Source of the DNA: an uncultured Bacteroidota bacterium
GTDB taxonomy: Bacteria > Bacteroidota > Bacteroidia > Flavobacteriales_D > Sanyastnellaceae
Assembly (NCBI GenBank): GCA_903932685.1
Contig: CAIZGX010000001.1
Location: 1 to 64,000, forward strand
Direction: 5' to 3'
Length of the DNA stretch: 64,000 nucleotides
Positions 39,186-49,519 of the stretch are shown here, piece after piece; the stretch's first letter is position 1, and each line of letters opens with the position of its first letter. The translations under genes and the position numbers were made by a program. Under the pieces are notes generated by a model that was not told the origin of the DNA, did no database searches, and saw nothing but the letters and a program-made list of their open reading frames with translations.

Positions 39186-40112
39186 TTGCGTTTCCCTAGT
39201 GAACCTTTTGATGCGAATGTATATTCGCTGCCCAAAACAGAACTATTGAAACCATTTGTTTTTTTTATAGCCGCGTCCATTCTTATTCTTCAAGGATGTG
39301 ACATTATTAATCCGAAAGAAAAGGAACCTGCGTATTTGTATATTCCTTCATTTACCTTTCAAGCAAATCTAAATCAAGGTACTTCTAGCGAAGCCATAAC
39401 TGAAGTTTGGGTATATGCAGATGACCAAAGTTTAGGTGTTTTCGATTTGCCCGCAAAAATCCCCATACTGGATTTAGGAACATCGAACATTCGCATTTTC
39501 GCTGGCATTAAGAACAACGGCATCTCAAACACTCGAATCCGTTATCCGTTTTATGCTCCGTTTGATACAACACTAACCATCTCAGCTTTTCAAATCGACA
39601 CGCTAATCCCTCATTTCACGTACTACAATCAAGCAATTATTTCAGAAAAGGGCTTTGAAAGCGGAAATTTCTTGGTTCAAACAGGATCTAACAACGGAAC
39701 CTTTGCCGTCACAAATCAAGCCGACCAAGTTTTTGAAGGAAACCGAAGCGGTTGGGGACATATTGATGCAGGTTTGAGTCGTTTGTACTACAAGGACGAC
39801 GAGAACCTCACCTATTCGAGCGGTGATAATGTTTTTCTTGAATTGAATTACAGCAGCAACAACATTTTCTCGGTGGGCTACATAACAACCACAGGAGGAA
39901 TTCAAGCTAAAAATGTAGCGCTAATCTTGAACCCTACTTCAAGCGGAGATGGACTTTCGCCTGTATGGAAAAAAATATACATTGACTTTGGGTATGTTCT
40001 TCAACAAAATCCGACTGCTCAATTCCACGAATTTTACATTGAATCAATTCCCACAAACCCTACCACGCCGGTGAATATTTTTCTTGACAATCTGAAATGG
40101 GTCACTTGGTAA
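39186..40112 (+). CDS. Hypothetical lipoprotein
   Basis: FFIAASILILQGCDI lipobox; C-terminal beta-rich segment; start uncertain (TTG). Confidence 0.65.
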   Translation: MRFPSEPFDANVYSLPKTELLKPFVFFIAASILILQGCDIINPKEKEPAYLYIPSFTFQANLNQGTSSEAITEVWVYADDQSLGVFDLPAKIPILDLGTSNIRIFAGIKNNGISNTRIRYPFYAPFDTTLTISAFQIDTLIPHFTYYNQAIISEKGFESGNFLVQTGSNNGTFAVTNQADQVFEGNRSGWGHIDAGLSRLYYKDDENLTYSSGDNVFLELNYSSNNIFSVGYITTTGGIQAKNVALILNPTSSGDGLSPVWKKIYIDFGYVLQQNPTAQFHEFYIESIPTNPTTPVNIFLDNLKWVTW

Positions 40113-40130
40113 GCATTAGTTGAAACGAAT

Positions 40131-41540
40131 TTGAAGAATAAAGGAATCATATTTTCATATGTGGCAGCGGATTGGATTTCCGCAGGTGCTGCTTGGGCAA
40201 GCCTTTACTTTTTACGTAAAAAATTCGAGGCCATAAAATACGGATATGACCTTGGTTTCCACACGGACACGAATTTTTTCGCGGCATTGATATTTATTCC
40301 ACTGGCCTGGATTTGTTTCTACGCCATGTGGGGAATGTATTCCGATGTTTTGCGCCGACATCGTCTACGTGAAATTGGACAAATTCTAGCGACTTCAATC
40401 ATCGGAAATACTCTTCTTTTCTTTTTGTTTCTCCTCGATGATGAACTTCCAAATTACAATTATTACTACACCACCTTTGGTTTTCTTTTGCTTGCACACT
40501 TAGGATTAACTCTTATTCTTAGGGTTATTATTACATCACGTACAGTCAAAAAAATTCAAACGAGACAATGGGGTTTTCCAACCGTTATCGTTGGTGGAAA
40601 TGCGCGCGCGGTGCAGTTGTATGATGAAATTAATGCCTTGAAAAAATCACCCGGATTTCAATTTAAAGGATACCTCAAAATAAACGGGGCCGACGAACAA
40701 CTTTCGGCTAGCTTGCCTCTTTTCGGAAAATATCCAAGTTTACCTTCCATTATAGAAGAGCATCACATTGAAGAAGTTATTTTATCTATTGAAAGTGGTG
40801 ATCACAAAGAATTAGAAAATATTTTAGCACTGCTTGAAAACTACAATGTTCGCATAAATATTATTCCAGACACCTTCGACATATTATCTGGAAATGTGAA
40901 GATGACAAGCATCTTCGGTGTGCCGCTGATTCGTCTGAACACCTTGCTTATGCCAAGTTGGCAATTCAGCATTAAACGAATTCTAGACATTGCATTAAGT
41001 GCTATTGCACTCATCGTTTTATCGCCGCTACTGCTTATTATTTCCGGACTAGTGAAATCTTCATCACGAGGAACGATCTTCTTTTTTCAAGAAAGAATAG
41101 GACGAAACGGCGTTCCTTTTCAGATTATTAAATTCAGAAGCATGTGCACCGATGCGGAAAAATTAGGTCCACAATTGAGTTCTACGAACGATTCTCGAAT
41201 TACCAAATTCGGTAAATTTCTGAGAAAAACACGCCTCGATGAATTGCCGCAATTTTGGAATGTGCTAGCTGGAGATATGGCACTTGTTGGTCCGAGACCA
41301 GAGCGCCAATTCTATATTAATCAGATTTCGAAAATAAATCCACACTACGAAAAACTTCATCGTATACGTCCAGGTATTACTTCCTGGGGACAGGTTAAAT
41401 ATGGCTACGCAGAAAATGTAGACCAGATGGTTCAGCGTCTTCGTTACGATTTATTGTACCTCGAAAACATGTCGTTAGCCATGGATATAAAGATTCTTTT
41501 TTACACTGTTGTGATTGTGTTAAAAGGAAGTGGGAAATAA
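40131..41540 (+). CDS. Undecaprenyl-phosphate sugar phosphotransferase (WcaJ/PglC-type bacterial sugar transferase)
   Basis: C-terminal KRILDIALSAIALIVLSPLLLIIS...FFFQERIGRNGVPFQIIKFRSMCTDAE...KTRLDELPQFWNVLAGDMALVGPRPERQFY; TTG start. Confidence 0.92.
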   Translation: MKNKGIIFSYVAADWISAGAAWASLYFLRKKFEAIKYGYDLGFHTDTNFFAALIFIPLAWICFYAMWGMYSDVLRRHRLREIGQILATSIIGNTLLFFLFLLDDELPNYNYYYTTFGFLLLAHLGLTLILRVIITSRTVKKIQTRQWGFPTVIVGGNARAVQLYDEINALKKSPGFQFKGYLKINGADEQLSASLPLFGKYPSLPSIIEEHHIEEVILSIESGDHKELENILALLENYNVRINIIPDTFDILSGNVKMTSIFGVPLIRLNTLLMPSWQFSIKRILDIALSAIALIVLSPLLLIISGLVKSSSRGTIFFFQERIGRNGVPFQIIKFRSMCTDAEKLGPQLSSTNDSRITKFGKFLRKTRLDELPQFWNVLAGDMALVGPRPERQFYINQISKINPHYEKLHRIRPGITSWGQVKYGYAENVDQMVQRLRYDLLYLENMSLAMDIKILFYTVVIVLKGSGK

Positions 41541-41583
41541 TTGTTCTAATTATCTTTCCATATATTCACAAAAAAAGTAAAAC

Positions 41584-43302
41584 ATGAACCGTTTACGTTG
41601 GATTCAAATTCTATTCGTTTGTGCAATAGGCTATTTTATTTTCGCTGCGAACAGCAACGGAAGGGCAACCGCAGCTAACGCTGGAAATACAGGTGCTCCG
41701 GGTGAGAACACATGTGGTCAATGCCACAACGGAGGAAATTACAATGCATCAGTTACCGTTCAAATGTTCGCGCAAGGGGCCACTGTTCCTACGACTCAGT
41801 TCTTTCCTGGAAATACCTACACCGTGAAAGTTACCGTGAATAACGCTATGGGGAATCCTTTCGGCTACGGATTTCAATTCACAGCATTAACCGACGCAGA
41901 AAGTTCGCCCATTAGCGGATACAGCAGCTTGGCTTCAAACGTCAAACAAAAGACAATTACGATTCAAAATGCTTTTACAGGAAGGACATACCTCGAGCAC
42001 AATGGTGTGACTTCAAACAATACTTTTCAATTCAACTGGACCGCGCCACAAACTCTTAATGAGGCTGTTACTTTTTACGCAAGTGGAAATGTTGTAAACG
42101 GAACGGGATCTACTTCGGGTGATGCAACAAACTCAACATCGTTAACCATTTATCCGGCGCTTCAAGTAAGCAGCAATGTTGAACAACCTTCCTGCTCAAA
42201 CAATGGTATTGGTTCAATAAACCTGAACATTTCCGGAGGAGAAGCACCGTATGATGTCGTATGGCAGAACAGTGCAACAGGAAACCTCATTATTGGAGGA
42301 CCCGGAAATTACGTTGCCACTGTGACAGATAACGTTGGGAACACAACTTCGCTTCTTGTTGAACTTTTCAATTTTACCCCACTTCAAATTGAATCGACAA
42401 CTACCGATGTTTCCTGCAATGGCTTGTGCGATGGAAGTATTAGTTTCAATGTGATTTCAGGTACTCTGCCAATTACTGTGCTTTGGAGCAATGGAGCGGT
42501 TGGCGGAAATACATTGAACAATCTGTGCGCAGGAATTTACACCGCAGAAGTTACAGATGCTAACGGATGTTCTTTCGTAGTGCAAGACACTATTTTCGAA
42601 CCTGCAGCAATTACCAATTCACCAACCGTTGAAGATGTGGCTTGTAATGGCAATTTAGGCGGATCAATTTTTCACAATGTACAAGGCGGAACAGAACCGT
42701 ATACCTACAGTTGGGATTACGATCCTTTGAATACCGAGAGCATTGCTATCTATTTGTATGCTGGAGATTATTCTACAGTTATAACAGATGCAAATGGATG
42801 TCAATATCAAGAAACCATTACCATTAGCCAACCCGATACCTTAAGCTATTCCATTGAACTTTTTATTGAAGGTGGACTGGGTGTAGGAGAAGTACAAATG
42901 ACAACCTATGGGGGAACCCCACCCTATTCATGGAACTGGGTGCACGGAGACACCAGTGAAGACACATTCATTCCTGAAGTTTCTACAAGTTATTGCATCA
43001 TTGGAGATGCGAATGGATGCGCGATTCAAACAGAAAATTTCACCACACTGACTTCCGTGAATGAATTGGAAACCTTGATCAAAATATTCCCCCAACCTGC
43101 AAGCGATCATTTCACGATTTCTCAATCAGCTAATTTCGATGACGCGAGAATTTTCACTGCAACAGGACAAGAAGTTAAGCGTTGGAATAAAAGTCAACTG
43201 AAGCGAGAACTCTCCGTTGAAGAATTGCCTTCAGGAATGTACATTCTTCAATTGAAAAAAGGTCAGACTATTCTGAATCGAAATTTATTGATTGAACATT
43301 AA
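41584..43302 (+). CDS. Secreted protein: choice-of-anchor V/Reeler-like domain with CxxCH, SprB-like repeats, T9SS type A sorting domain
   Basis: NGRATAANAGNTGAPGENTCGQCHNGGNYNASVTV; repeats SCNGLCDGSISFNVISGTLPITVLWSNG...GIYTAEVTDANGCSF; C-term IFPQPASDHFTISQ...SGMYILQLKKGQTILNRNLLIEH. Confidence 0.85.
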   Translation: MNRLRWIQILFVCAIGYFIFAANSNGRATAANAGNTGAPGENTCGQCHNGGNYNASVTVQMFAQGATVPTTQFFPGNTYTVKVTVNNAMGNPFGYGFQFTALTDAESSPISGYSSLASNVKQKTITIQNAFTGRTYLEHNGVTSNNTFQFNWTAPQTLNEAVTFYASGNVVNGTGSTSGDATNSTSLTIYPALQVSSNVEQPSCSNNGIGSINLNISGGEAPYDVVWQNSATGNLIIGGPGNYVATVTDNVGNTTSLLVELFNFTPLQIESTTTDVSCNGLCDGSISFNVISGTLPITVLWSNGAVGGNTLNNLCAGIYTAEVTDANGCSFVVQDTIFEPAAITNSPTVEDVACNGNLGGSIFHNVQGGTEPYTYSWDYDPLNTESIAIYLYAGDYSTVITDANGCQYQETITISQPDTLSYSIELFIEGGLGVGEVQMTTYGGTPPYSWNWVHGDTSEDTFIPEVSTSYCIIGDANGCAIQTENFTTLTSVNELETLIKIFPQPASDHFTISQSANFDDARIFTATGQEVKRWNKSQLKRELSVEELPSGMYILQLKKGQTILNRNLLIEH

Positions 43303-43304
43303 GT

Positions 43305-44789
43305 TCAAAGACCAATCAACTGAAAAGACAATTCCATGTCGGCGTGCTGGTATCTGTCTTGCACGTAATGCGGAATAACTTTTCTAATTTCAGCATGAAG
43401 AGTTTCTACCGAAATGGAAGACTTTAATGGTCTTCTAAAGTCTAGTCCCTGTGCTGCGTTCAACAATTCTATTGCTAACACGGACTGCAGGTTTTTCACG
43501 ACTTGAAAGCACTTCGTTGCGCCATTCGCACCCATGCTCACGTGATCTTCCTGACCGTTGCTGCTGTCTATTGTATCAACGCTTGAAGGCGTGCAGAGTT
43601 GTTTGTTCTGACTTACAATAGACGCGGCGGCGTATTGTGGAATCATGAAGCCGCTGTTCAGTCCAGCGTCTTTCACCAAGAAAGCGGGTAAACCGCGTTG
43701 ACCCGAAATAAGTTTGTACGTTCTTCTTTCCGAAATGCTCGCTACTTCAGCCAAAGCAATGGCCAAGAAATCCATGCTCAACGCCAACGGCTGTCCGTGA
43801 AAATTTCCACCGGAAATAATTTGATTTTCTTCCGGAAAAATAATTGGATTGTCTGTTACCGCATTGATTTCTCTTTCTATAATGTTAAGCACATAGGAGA
43901 TCGCATCATGCGAAGCACCCAACACTTGTGGAATGCAACGGAAAGAATATGGATCTTGCACGTGTGCTTTCTTCTGAACTTGAATTTCACTTCCTTTCAA
44001 AGCATCTTGCATGGCAATGGCTACAATCTGTTGGCCTTCTTGATTTCTAACACGGTGTGTTAAATCAATGAACGGTTCAGGACGTGCATCGAATGCATCT
44101 ACAGACATGGCTGCAATGGTTATGGCTTTATCGAACAAATGTTCAGCACGAATTAAATTCTCTACTGAATAAGCCAACATGAATTGTGTTCCGTTGATGA
44201 GCGCTAAACCTTCTTTCGATTGAAGCGCAATGGGCTTCAATGCTTCTTCTTTCAATACATCGGCTGCGTTGCGTTCGTATCCTTTGTAAATCACCTTCCC
44301 TTCACCAATTAACGGAAGACAAAGATGTGAAAGAGGTGAAAGATCTCCGCTTGCGCCGAGTGAACCCTGCGTGAAAACGATTGGTAAAATGTTTCTGTGA
44401 TAGAATTCCAACAACAATTCAACGGTTGCTAATTGAACACCGCTGTGTCCGTGAGACAAGCTCTTTGCTTTCAACACCAACATTAAACGCACAATTTCTT
44501 CAGGCACTTGATCGCCCATTCCACAGGCGTGCGAGCGAAGCAAATTGTTCTGAAGGAGATTTAAATCATCTTTCGAAATTTCGGTGTTACATAGCGAACC
44601 GAAACCAGTATTGATTCCGTAAACCGGATTTTCACTCGTCTCTAAATACGAATCTAAAAAAGTTCTACATGCTTCAATTTTTTCCTTCGCCACATCGGAA
44701 AGTGAAACTTTCGTTTCACCCGTTCTTACAGCAACTAGGTCGTTCAACACCCATTCTTCGTTAGGGCAAAGGATTAGATTTTGGCTCAT
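43305..44789 (-). CDS. hutH: Histidine ammonia-lyase
   Basis: YGINTGFGSLCNTEIS, GSLGASGDLSPLSHL (ASG MIO triad), NFHGQPLALSMDF. Confidence 0.95.
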   Translation of the reverse strand: MSQNLILCPNEEWVLNDLVAVRTGETKVSLSDVAKEKIEACRTFLDSYLETSENPVYGINTGFGSLCNTEISKDDLNLLQNNLLRSHACGMGDQVPEEIVRLMLVLKAKSLSHGHSGVQLATVELLLEFYHRNILPIVFTQGSLGASGDLSPLSHLCLPLIGEGKVIYKGYERNAADVLKEEALKPIALQSKEGLALINGTQFMLAYSVENLIRAEHLFDKAITIAAMSVDAFDARPEPFIDLTHRVRNQEGQQIVAIAMQDALKGSEIQVQKKAHVQDPYSFRCIPQVLGASHDAISYVLNIIEREINAVTDNPIIFPEENQIISGGNFHGQPLALSMDFLAIALAEVASISERRTYKLISGQRGLPAFLVKDAGLNSGFMIPQYAAASIVSQNKQLCTPSSVDTIDSSNGQEDHVSMGANGATKCFQVVKNLQSVLAIELLNAAQGLDFRRPLKSSISVETLHAEIRKVIPHYVQDRYQHADMELSFQLIGL

Positions 44790-44793
44790 AAAA

Positions 44794-45252
44794 TTATCTC
44801 AACTTAAAAACAATAGGCAAGGTCATGGTCACTCTCTTGGGTTCACCATTCAAAGACCCCGGTGTGAACTCTTTCAAATTCTTAACCACACGAATGGCCT
44901 CATTTCCCAACATTTTTCCTAAGTCCCCTTCCGGCTGACGTAAAATTTTCACATTGGATATTTTACCATTCTTTTCTACAACAAACTGAACAAATACTCT
45001 CCCCTGAAATTCATTCTCCAAACAGAGCGGAGGATAAATCATACCCGCGGCCACGTCTTTAAACATTTGCGTTTCTCCTCCGGGATATGCGGGCATCACT
45101 TCAGGAAAAACCAAGGGTTCTTCAACCTGAGATTCACCACCTACTGGAGGAGGTGGAGGTGGCACTGGAATGGGATCAGGGTCGGGCTGTGCTGCGCAAT
45201 AAAAAGCACTCACAACAAATAACACCGAAAAGATGTATTTCACTATACCCAT
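44794..45252 (-). CDS. Energy transducer TonB
   Basis: Pro-rich PDPDPIPVPPPPPPVGG; GRVFVQFVVEKNGKISNVKILRQPEG TonB C-terminal domain. Confidence 0.9.
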   Translation of the reverse strand: MGIVKYIFSVLFVVSAFYCAAQPDPDPIPVPPPPPPVGGESQVEEPLVFPEVMPAYPGGETQMFKDVAAGMIYPPLCLENEFQGRVFVQFVVEKNGKISNVKILRQPEGDLGKMLGNEAIRVVKNLKEFTPGSLNGEPKRVTMTLPIVFKLR

Positions 45253-46337
45253 GATTCGCCTTTGTTTAGTTTAATGTCGTTAACGAATTGCTTAATCTTT
45301 TGCTCGTCTTCTTTTTTGCAGACCAACAATGAAACACCTGTGTCTACCACAATGTATCCGTTTAGTCCGTGAAGTACAACCAACTTCTCGCTACCCACGT
45401 GCACAACGCTGTCTGAGCAGTTGTACAACATTACGTTCTCTCCCACTACACCGTTGTTGTGTTCATCGGAAGACAATTGTGTGTGAAGAGATCCCCATGT
45501 CCCAAGATCGCTCCATCCGAAATCGCTCAATACCACATTTACATTTTTTGCTTTTTCCATTATACCGTAATCGATACTTATGTTTTCGCAACTGCTATAC
45601 ATGTTGTTTATGAACGCCGCTTCTTCTGCAGTTCCGTACTTACCTTTTCCCTCTTCGAACTGAGAATACATTTCAGGAAGATGATTTTGAAACGCCTTCA
45701 TAATCGAAGGTAAATTCCACACAAAAATCCCAGAGTTCCAGTAGAAGTCGCCGCTTTCAATGAAGTCCTTCGCCAATTCCAAATTCGGTTTTTCAGTGAA
45801 GGTTTTTACTTTCTTCACGCGATCGTTATCTACGTCCTTCGCATCGGCCCATTGAATATATCCGTAGCCTGTGTCAGGCCGTGTAGGCTTAATTCCAAGC
45901 GTTACCAGGTTACCAGATTTATTCGCTTGATTCATGCTGATCTGAATGTCTTCAATGAAAGATGCTTCACGTGTAATCAAGTGATCGCTTGGTGCCACAA
46001 CGATGTTTGCATCGGGCGTGCGCTCTGCTATCCAGAAGGCTGAATAAGCCACACACGGAGCTGTGTTACGCATGAAAGGTTCACACAAGACTTGCTCTGG
46101 TTTTAGATCGGGCAATTGCTCTAACACAAGCGCCTTGTATCTCTCGTTCGTTACTACCAAAATATTTTCTTTCGGAACGAGCGGAAGAAAACGATCATAC
46201 GTCATTTGAATAAGTGTGCGTCCCGTTCCAAGAATATCGTGAAACTGCTTTGGAAAAGCGGTGCGACTCATAGGCCAGAATCTTGAACCAATTCCGCCTG
46301 CCATGATTACGCAGTAGTTTTTTGAAATATCAGTCAT
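45243..46337 (-). CDS. manC: Mannose-1-phosphate guanylyltransferase
   Basis: VIMAGGIGSRFWPMSRTAFPKQF, VAPSDHLI, FTEKPNLELA, YWNSGIFVW. Confidence 0.93.
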   Translation of the reverse strand: MTDISKNYCVIMAGGIGSRFWPMSRTAFPKQFHDILGTGRTLIQMTYDRFLPLVPKENILVVTNERYKALVLEQLPDLKPEQVLCEPFMRNTAPCVAYSAFWIAERTPDANIVVAPSDHLITREASFIEDIQISMNQANKSGNLVTLGIKPTRPDTGYGYIQWADAKDVDNDRVKKVKTFTEKPNLELAKDFIESGDFYWNSGIFVWNLPSIMKAFQNHLPEMYSQFEEGKGKYGTAEEAAFINNMYSSCENISIDYGIMEKAKNVNVVLSDFGWSDLGTWGSLHTQLSSDEHNNGVVGENVMLYNCSDSVVHVGSEKLVVLHGLNGYIVVDTGVSLLVCKKEDEQKIKQFVNDIKLNKGESWV

Positions 46338-46354
46338 GTACTAAAAGTATCAAA

Positions 46355-47758
46355 TTATTGTGGAAGTTTTCCTACCATTTTCGAGGGAACTACAATCTCG
46401 TCATATTCCTCCGCAGTCACATGTCCTAAACGAATGGCTTCTTCACGAAGCGTAGTTCCATTCTTGTGCGCTGTCTTAGCAATCTCAGCAGCTTTGTAGT
46501 ATCCAATTTTTGTATTCAATGAAGTCACCAACATTAATGAATTGTTCACTAACTCTTCAATGCGTGAGTAATTCGGCTCAATTCCAACTGCACAATTTAC
46601 ATCGAAAGAAACGCAAGCGTCTCCCAATAGAATTGCACTTTGCAAGAAGTTATATGCCATCATTGGCTTAAACACATTCAACTCATAATGTCCTTGTGTA
46701 CCACCAACAGTGATTGCAACGTCGTTACCCATGACTTGAGCGCAAACCATGGTTAGCGCTTCGCATTGGGTTGGGTTCACTTTACCTGGCATGATGGAAG
46801 ATCCCGGCTCGTTTTCAGGGATATGAATTTCTCCAATTCCACTGCGTGGTCCGCTAGCCATCATGCGAATGTCGTTCGCGATTTTATTCAATGAAACAGC
46901 GAGTTGTTTCAACGCACCGTGCGTTTCAACAATACCATCGTGTGCAGCAAGTGCCTCAAATTTATTAGGGGCGGTAATAAAAGGAAGCCCGCTGAACTCA
47001 GCAATTTTTTGAGCTACTAATTCTGAATATCCTTCAGGCGTATTGATTCCTGTGCCAACTGCAGTTCCGCCAAGCGCTAGTTCGCCTAAATGAGAAAGTG
47101 TATTGTTCAATGCACGAAGACCGTGATTGAGTTGTGCAACATATCCGCTTAATTCTTGTCCCAATGTAACCGGTGTTGCATCCATTAAATGTGTGCGACC
47201 GATTTTCACTACGTTCATGAACTCTTTCGATTTCGCAGCAAGCGTGTCGCGCAGTTGCGTTACACCCGGAATGGTAACTCGCACAACCGCTTCGTATGCC
47301 GCCATATGCATAGCGGTTGGATATGTGTCATTTGAAGATTGTGATTTATTGACGTCGTCGTTTGGATTCAATAACATTTGTCCTTCGCCCAATTGTCCAC
47401 CAGCCAAAACGTGTGCGCGATTTGCAACCACTTCGTTCACGTTCATGTTGCTTTGTGTACCTGAACCGGTTTGCCAGATTACCAACGGGAATTGATCGTA
47501 CAATTCACCACGAACAATCTCGTCGCACACGGCAGAAATTGCATCGCGCTTTTCAACTGGCAATACTCCTAACTCGCAATTGGCATGTGCTGCAGCCTTC
47601 TTCAATGTGCCAAAAGCTTTCACAATTTCCTTCGGCATACTTGCCTCTGGACCAATTTTAAAGTTATTTCTAGAGCGTTCCGTTTGTGCTCCCCAATACA
47701 CATGAGCGGGTACTTTTACTTCACCCATTGTGTCTTTTTCAATACGAAAATTTTCCAT
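46355..47758 (-). CDS. fumC: Fumarate hydratase class II
   Basis: [52 protein letters not shown]. Confidence 0.96.
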   Translation of the reverse strand: MENFRIEKDTMGEVKVPAHVYWGAQTERSRNNFKIGPEASMPKEIVKAFGTLKKAAAHANCELGVLPVEKRDAISAVCDEIVRGELYDQFPLVIWQTGSGTQSNMNVNEVVANRAHVLAGGQLGEGQMLLNPNDDVNKSQSSNDTYPTAMHMAAYEAVVRVTIPGVTQLRDTLAAKSKEFMNVVKIGRTHLMDATPVTLGQELSGYVAQLNHGLRALNNTLSHLGELALGGTAVGTGINTPEGYSELVAQKIAEFSGLPFITAPNKFEALAAHDGIVETHGALKQLAVSLNKIANDIRMMASGPRSGIGEIHIPENEPGSSIMPGKVNPTQCEALTMVCAQVMGNDVAITVGGTQGHYELNVFKPMMAYNFLQSAILLGDACVSFDVNCAVGIEPNYSRIEELVNNSLMLVTSLNTKIGYYKAAEIAKTAHKNGTTLREEAIRLGHVTAEEYDEIVVPSKMVGKLPQ

Positions 47759-47775
47759 GTTCGTTATGTGTTAAA

Positions 47776-48895
47776 TTATAAATCGTCGTTATCGGAATGC
47801 TGAACACCTTTTCCTTGACCCATTAAAAATGCTTTCAAGAAATTATCTATTTCACCATTCATTACTTTTTCTACATCGCTCGTTTCTTCACCCGTGCGAA
47901 CGTCTTTCACCAATTTGTATGGTTGCATAACGTAGTTACGAATTTGTGAACCCCATTCGATTTTCTTTTTCCCTGCTTCAATTTCATCGCGTGCAGCGTG
48001 ACGTCTAGCCAACTCGGCTTCAAACAATTGTGACTTCAGCAATTGCAAAGCCTTTTCTTTGTTTTGAAGTTGTGAGCGCGTCTCGGTGTTATCGATGATA
48101 ATTCCTGAAGGCTTGTGTTTCAAACGCACACCGGTTTCAACCTTGTTTACGTTTTGTCCACCTGCACCACCGGAGCGGAACGTGTCCCAAGAAATATCTG
48201 CAGGATTGATGTGAATGTCAATGGTATCGTCTACAAGCGGATACACATAAACACTCACGAAAGAAGTGTGACGTTTTGCGTTTGAATCGAATGGTGAAAT
48301 ACGCACTAAACGATGCACGCCGTTTTCACCCTTCAACATACCAAATGCAAACGGACCTTCGAATTCGAGCGTGCACTGTTTTACACCTGCTACATCTCCT
48401 TCTTGAAGATCGAGTTCTTTTACTTTGTAGCCACTCTTTTCACCCCACATGATGTACATGCGCATGAGCATACTTGCCCAATCGCAACTCTCTGTACCAC
48501 CAGCACCAGCAGTGATTTGAAGGACCGCGCTTAAGTTATCTTCTTCAGCAGAAAGCATGTTTTTAAACTCAAGCTCTTCGAGCTCGGTAGAAGCAACTTT
48601 ATACTGCACATCGAGTTCAGCTTCGTCTACTTCGCCTTCCTTGAAAAATTCATAAAGCACTTGGGTGTCGTCAACCGCAGATTGACATTTTTGATAAGCA
48701 TCTGTCCACAATTTTTTATTGCGGATTTGCTTCATGGTTGCCTCGGCTTTTTTCGGATCGTTCCAAAAGTCGGGGTCTTGTGTTAGTTTTTCGTCTTCAC
48801 GAATTTGGAGGAGTTTTACCTCCACGTCAAAGATACCTCCCGAGCGCTCTCGTGCGCTCTTTCAGTTCGTTGATCGCGTCAATTGATATCGCCAT
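47776..48895 (-). CDS. prfB: Peptide chain release factor 2 with programmed +1 frameshift (join 48895..48830 and 48828..47776)
   Basis: Upstream frame [25 protein letters not shown] at 48829-48827 preceded by GGGAGG TAT CTT TGA C; downstream frame [15 protein letters not shown]...[19 protein letters not shown]. Confidence 0.95.
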
Positions 48896-48930
48896 CTGGA
48901 ATGAAATTTTATAGCGCAAAAGTACGCCAT

Positions 48931-49422
48931 TTAATCTAAAAACGAATCAAAACTTTCGCTCACCTCACGAAGGACTTTAAACACTTCTTCCGTCTGGAAA
49001 CCTTTTCGAATCAAGGCTTTCGCCGCATACTGATTTTTTAACCTTCCTTTCTTTTCATATTTTTTTTGAAGAACAGGAAGCAGTAATCTTATTTGAAGAG
49101 CATCCCCTTCATTCGGCAGATTTCGAATAGCGTCTTGAATGTTCCGGGGAGAAACGCGTTTAGCTTTGAGATGCAATTCAATTTTTCGCTTGCTCCATTT
49201 TCGAAATTCAAAATGATCATGAGCAAATGCTGAAGCGAAACGCGATTCACTTAATAGATTCTGTGTAATCAACTCCGCCATGAGATCTTGTCGATCCTTT
49301 GGCCACACTCCGTATTGAATTAATTTCTTTTCTACATCGAATGGTGCGCGTTCGGCCTTATCGCAGTAACGTCGAATCTTCAATCGGCATTTCGCTAGAT
49401 CTAATGGCGCTTCGTTTTGCAT
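48931..49422 (-). CDS. recX: Regulatory protein RecX
   Basis: LAKCRLKIRRYCDKAERAPFDVEKKL, ESRFASAFAHDHFEFRKWSKRKIELHLKAKRVS. Confidence 0.88.
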   Translation of the reverse strand: MQNEAPLDLAKCRLKIRRYCDKAERAPFDVEKKLIQYGVWPKDRQDLMAELITQNLLSESRFASAFAHDHFEFRKWSKRKIELHLKAKRVSPRNIQDAIRNLPNEGDALQIRLLLPVLQKKYEKKGRLKNQYAAKALIRKGFQTEEVFKVLREVSESFDSFLD

Positions 49423-49489
49423 TTTTCTAAATTAGAAATAATACTTTGTCTGGAGTGAAATGTTCAAAGGAATTATGAAAATTCTTTGT

Positions 49490-49497
49490 TAAATTTG
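49490..49497 (+). promoter_or_regulatory. Candidate -7 box (TAAATTTG) upstream of DUF349 gene
   Basis: Exact TAnnTTTG, 22 bp before ATG 49520. Confidence 0.4.
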
Positions 49498-49519
49498 TGA
49501 TAGAATCGAAGATAGAAAA

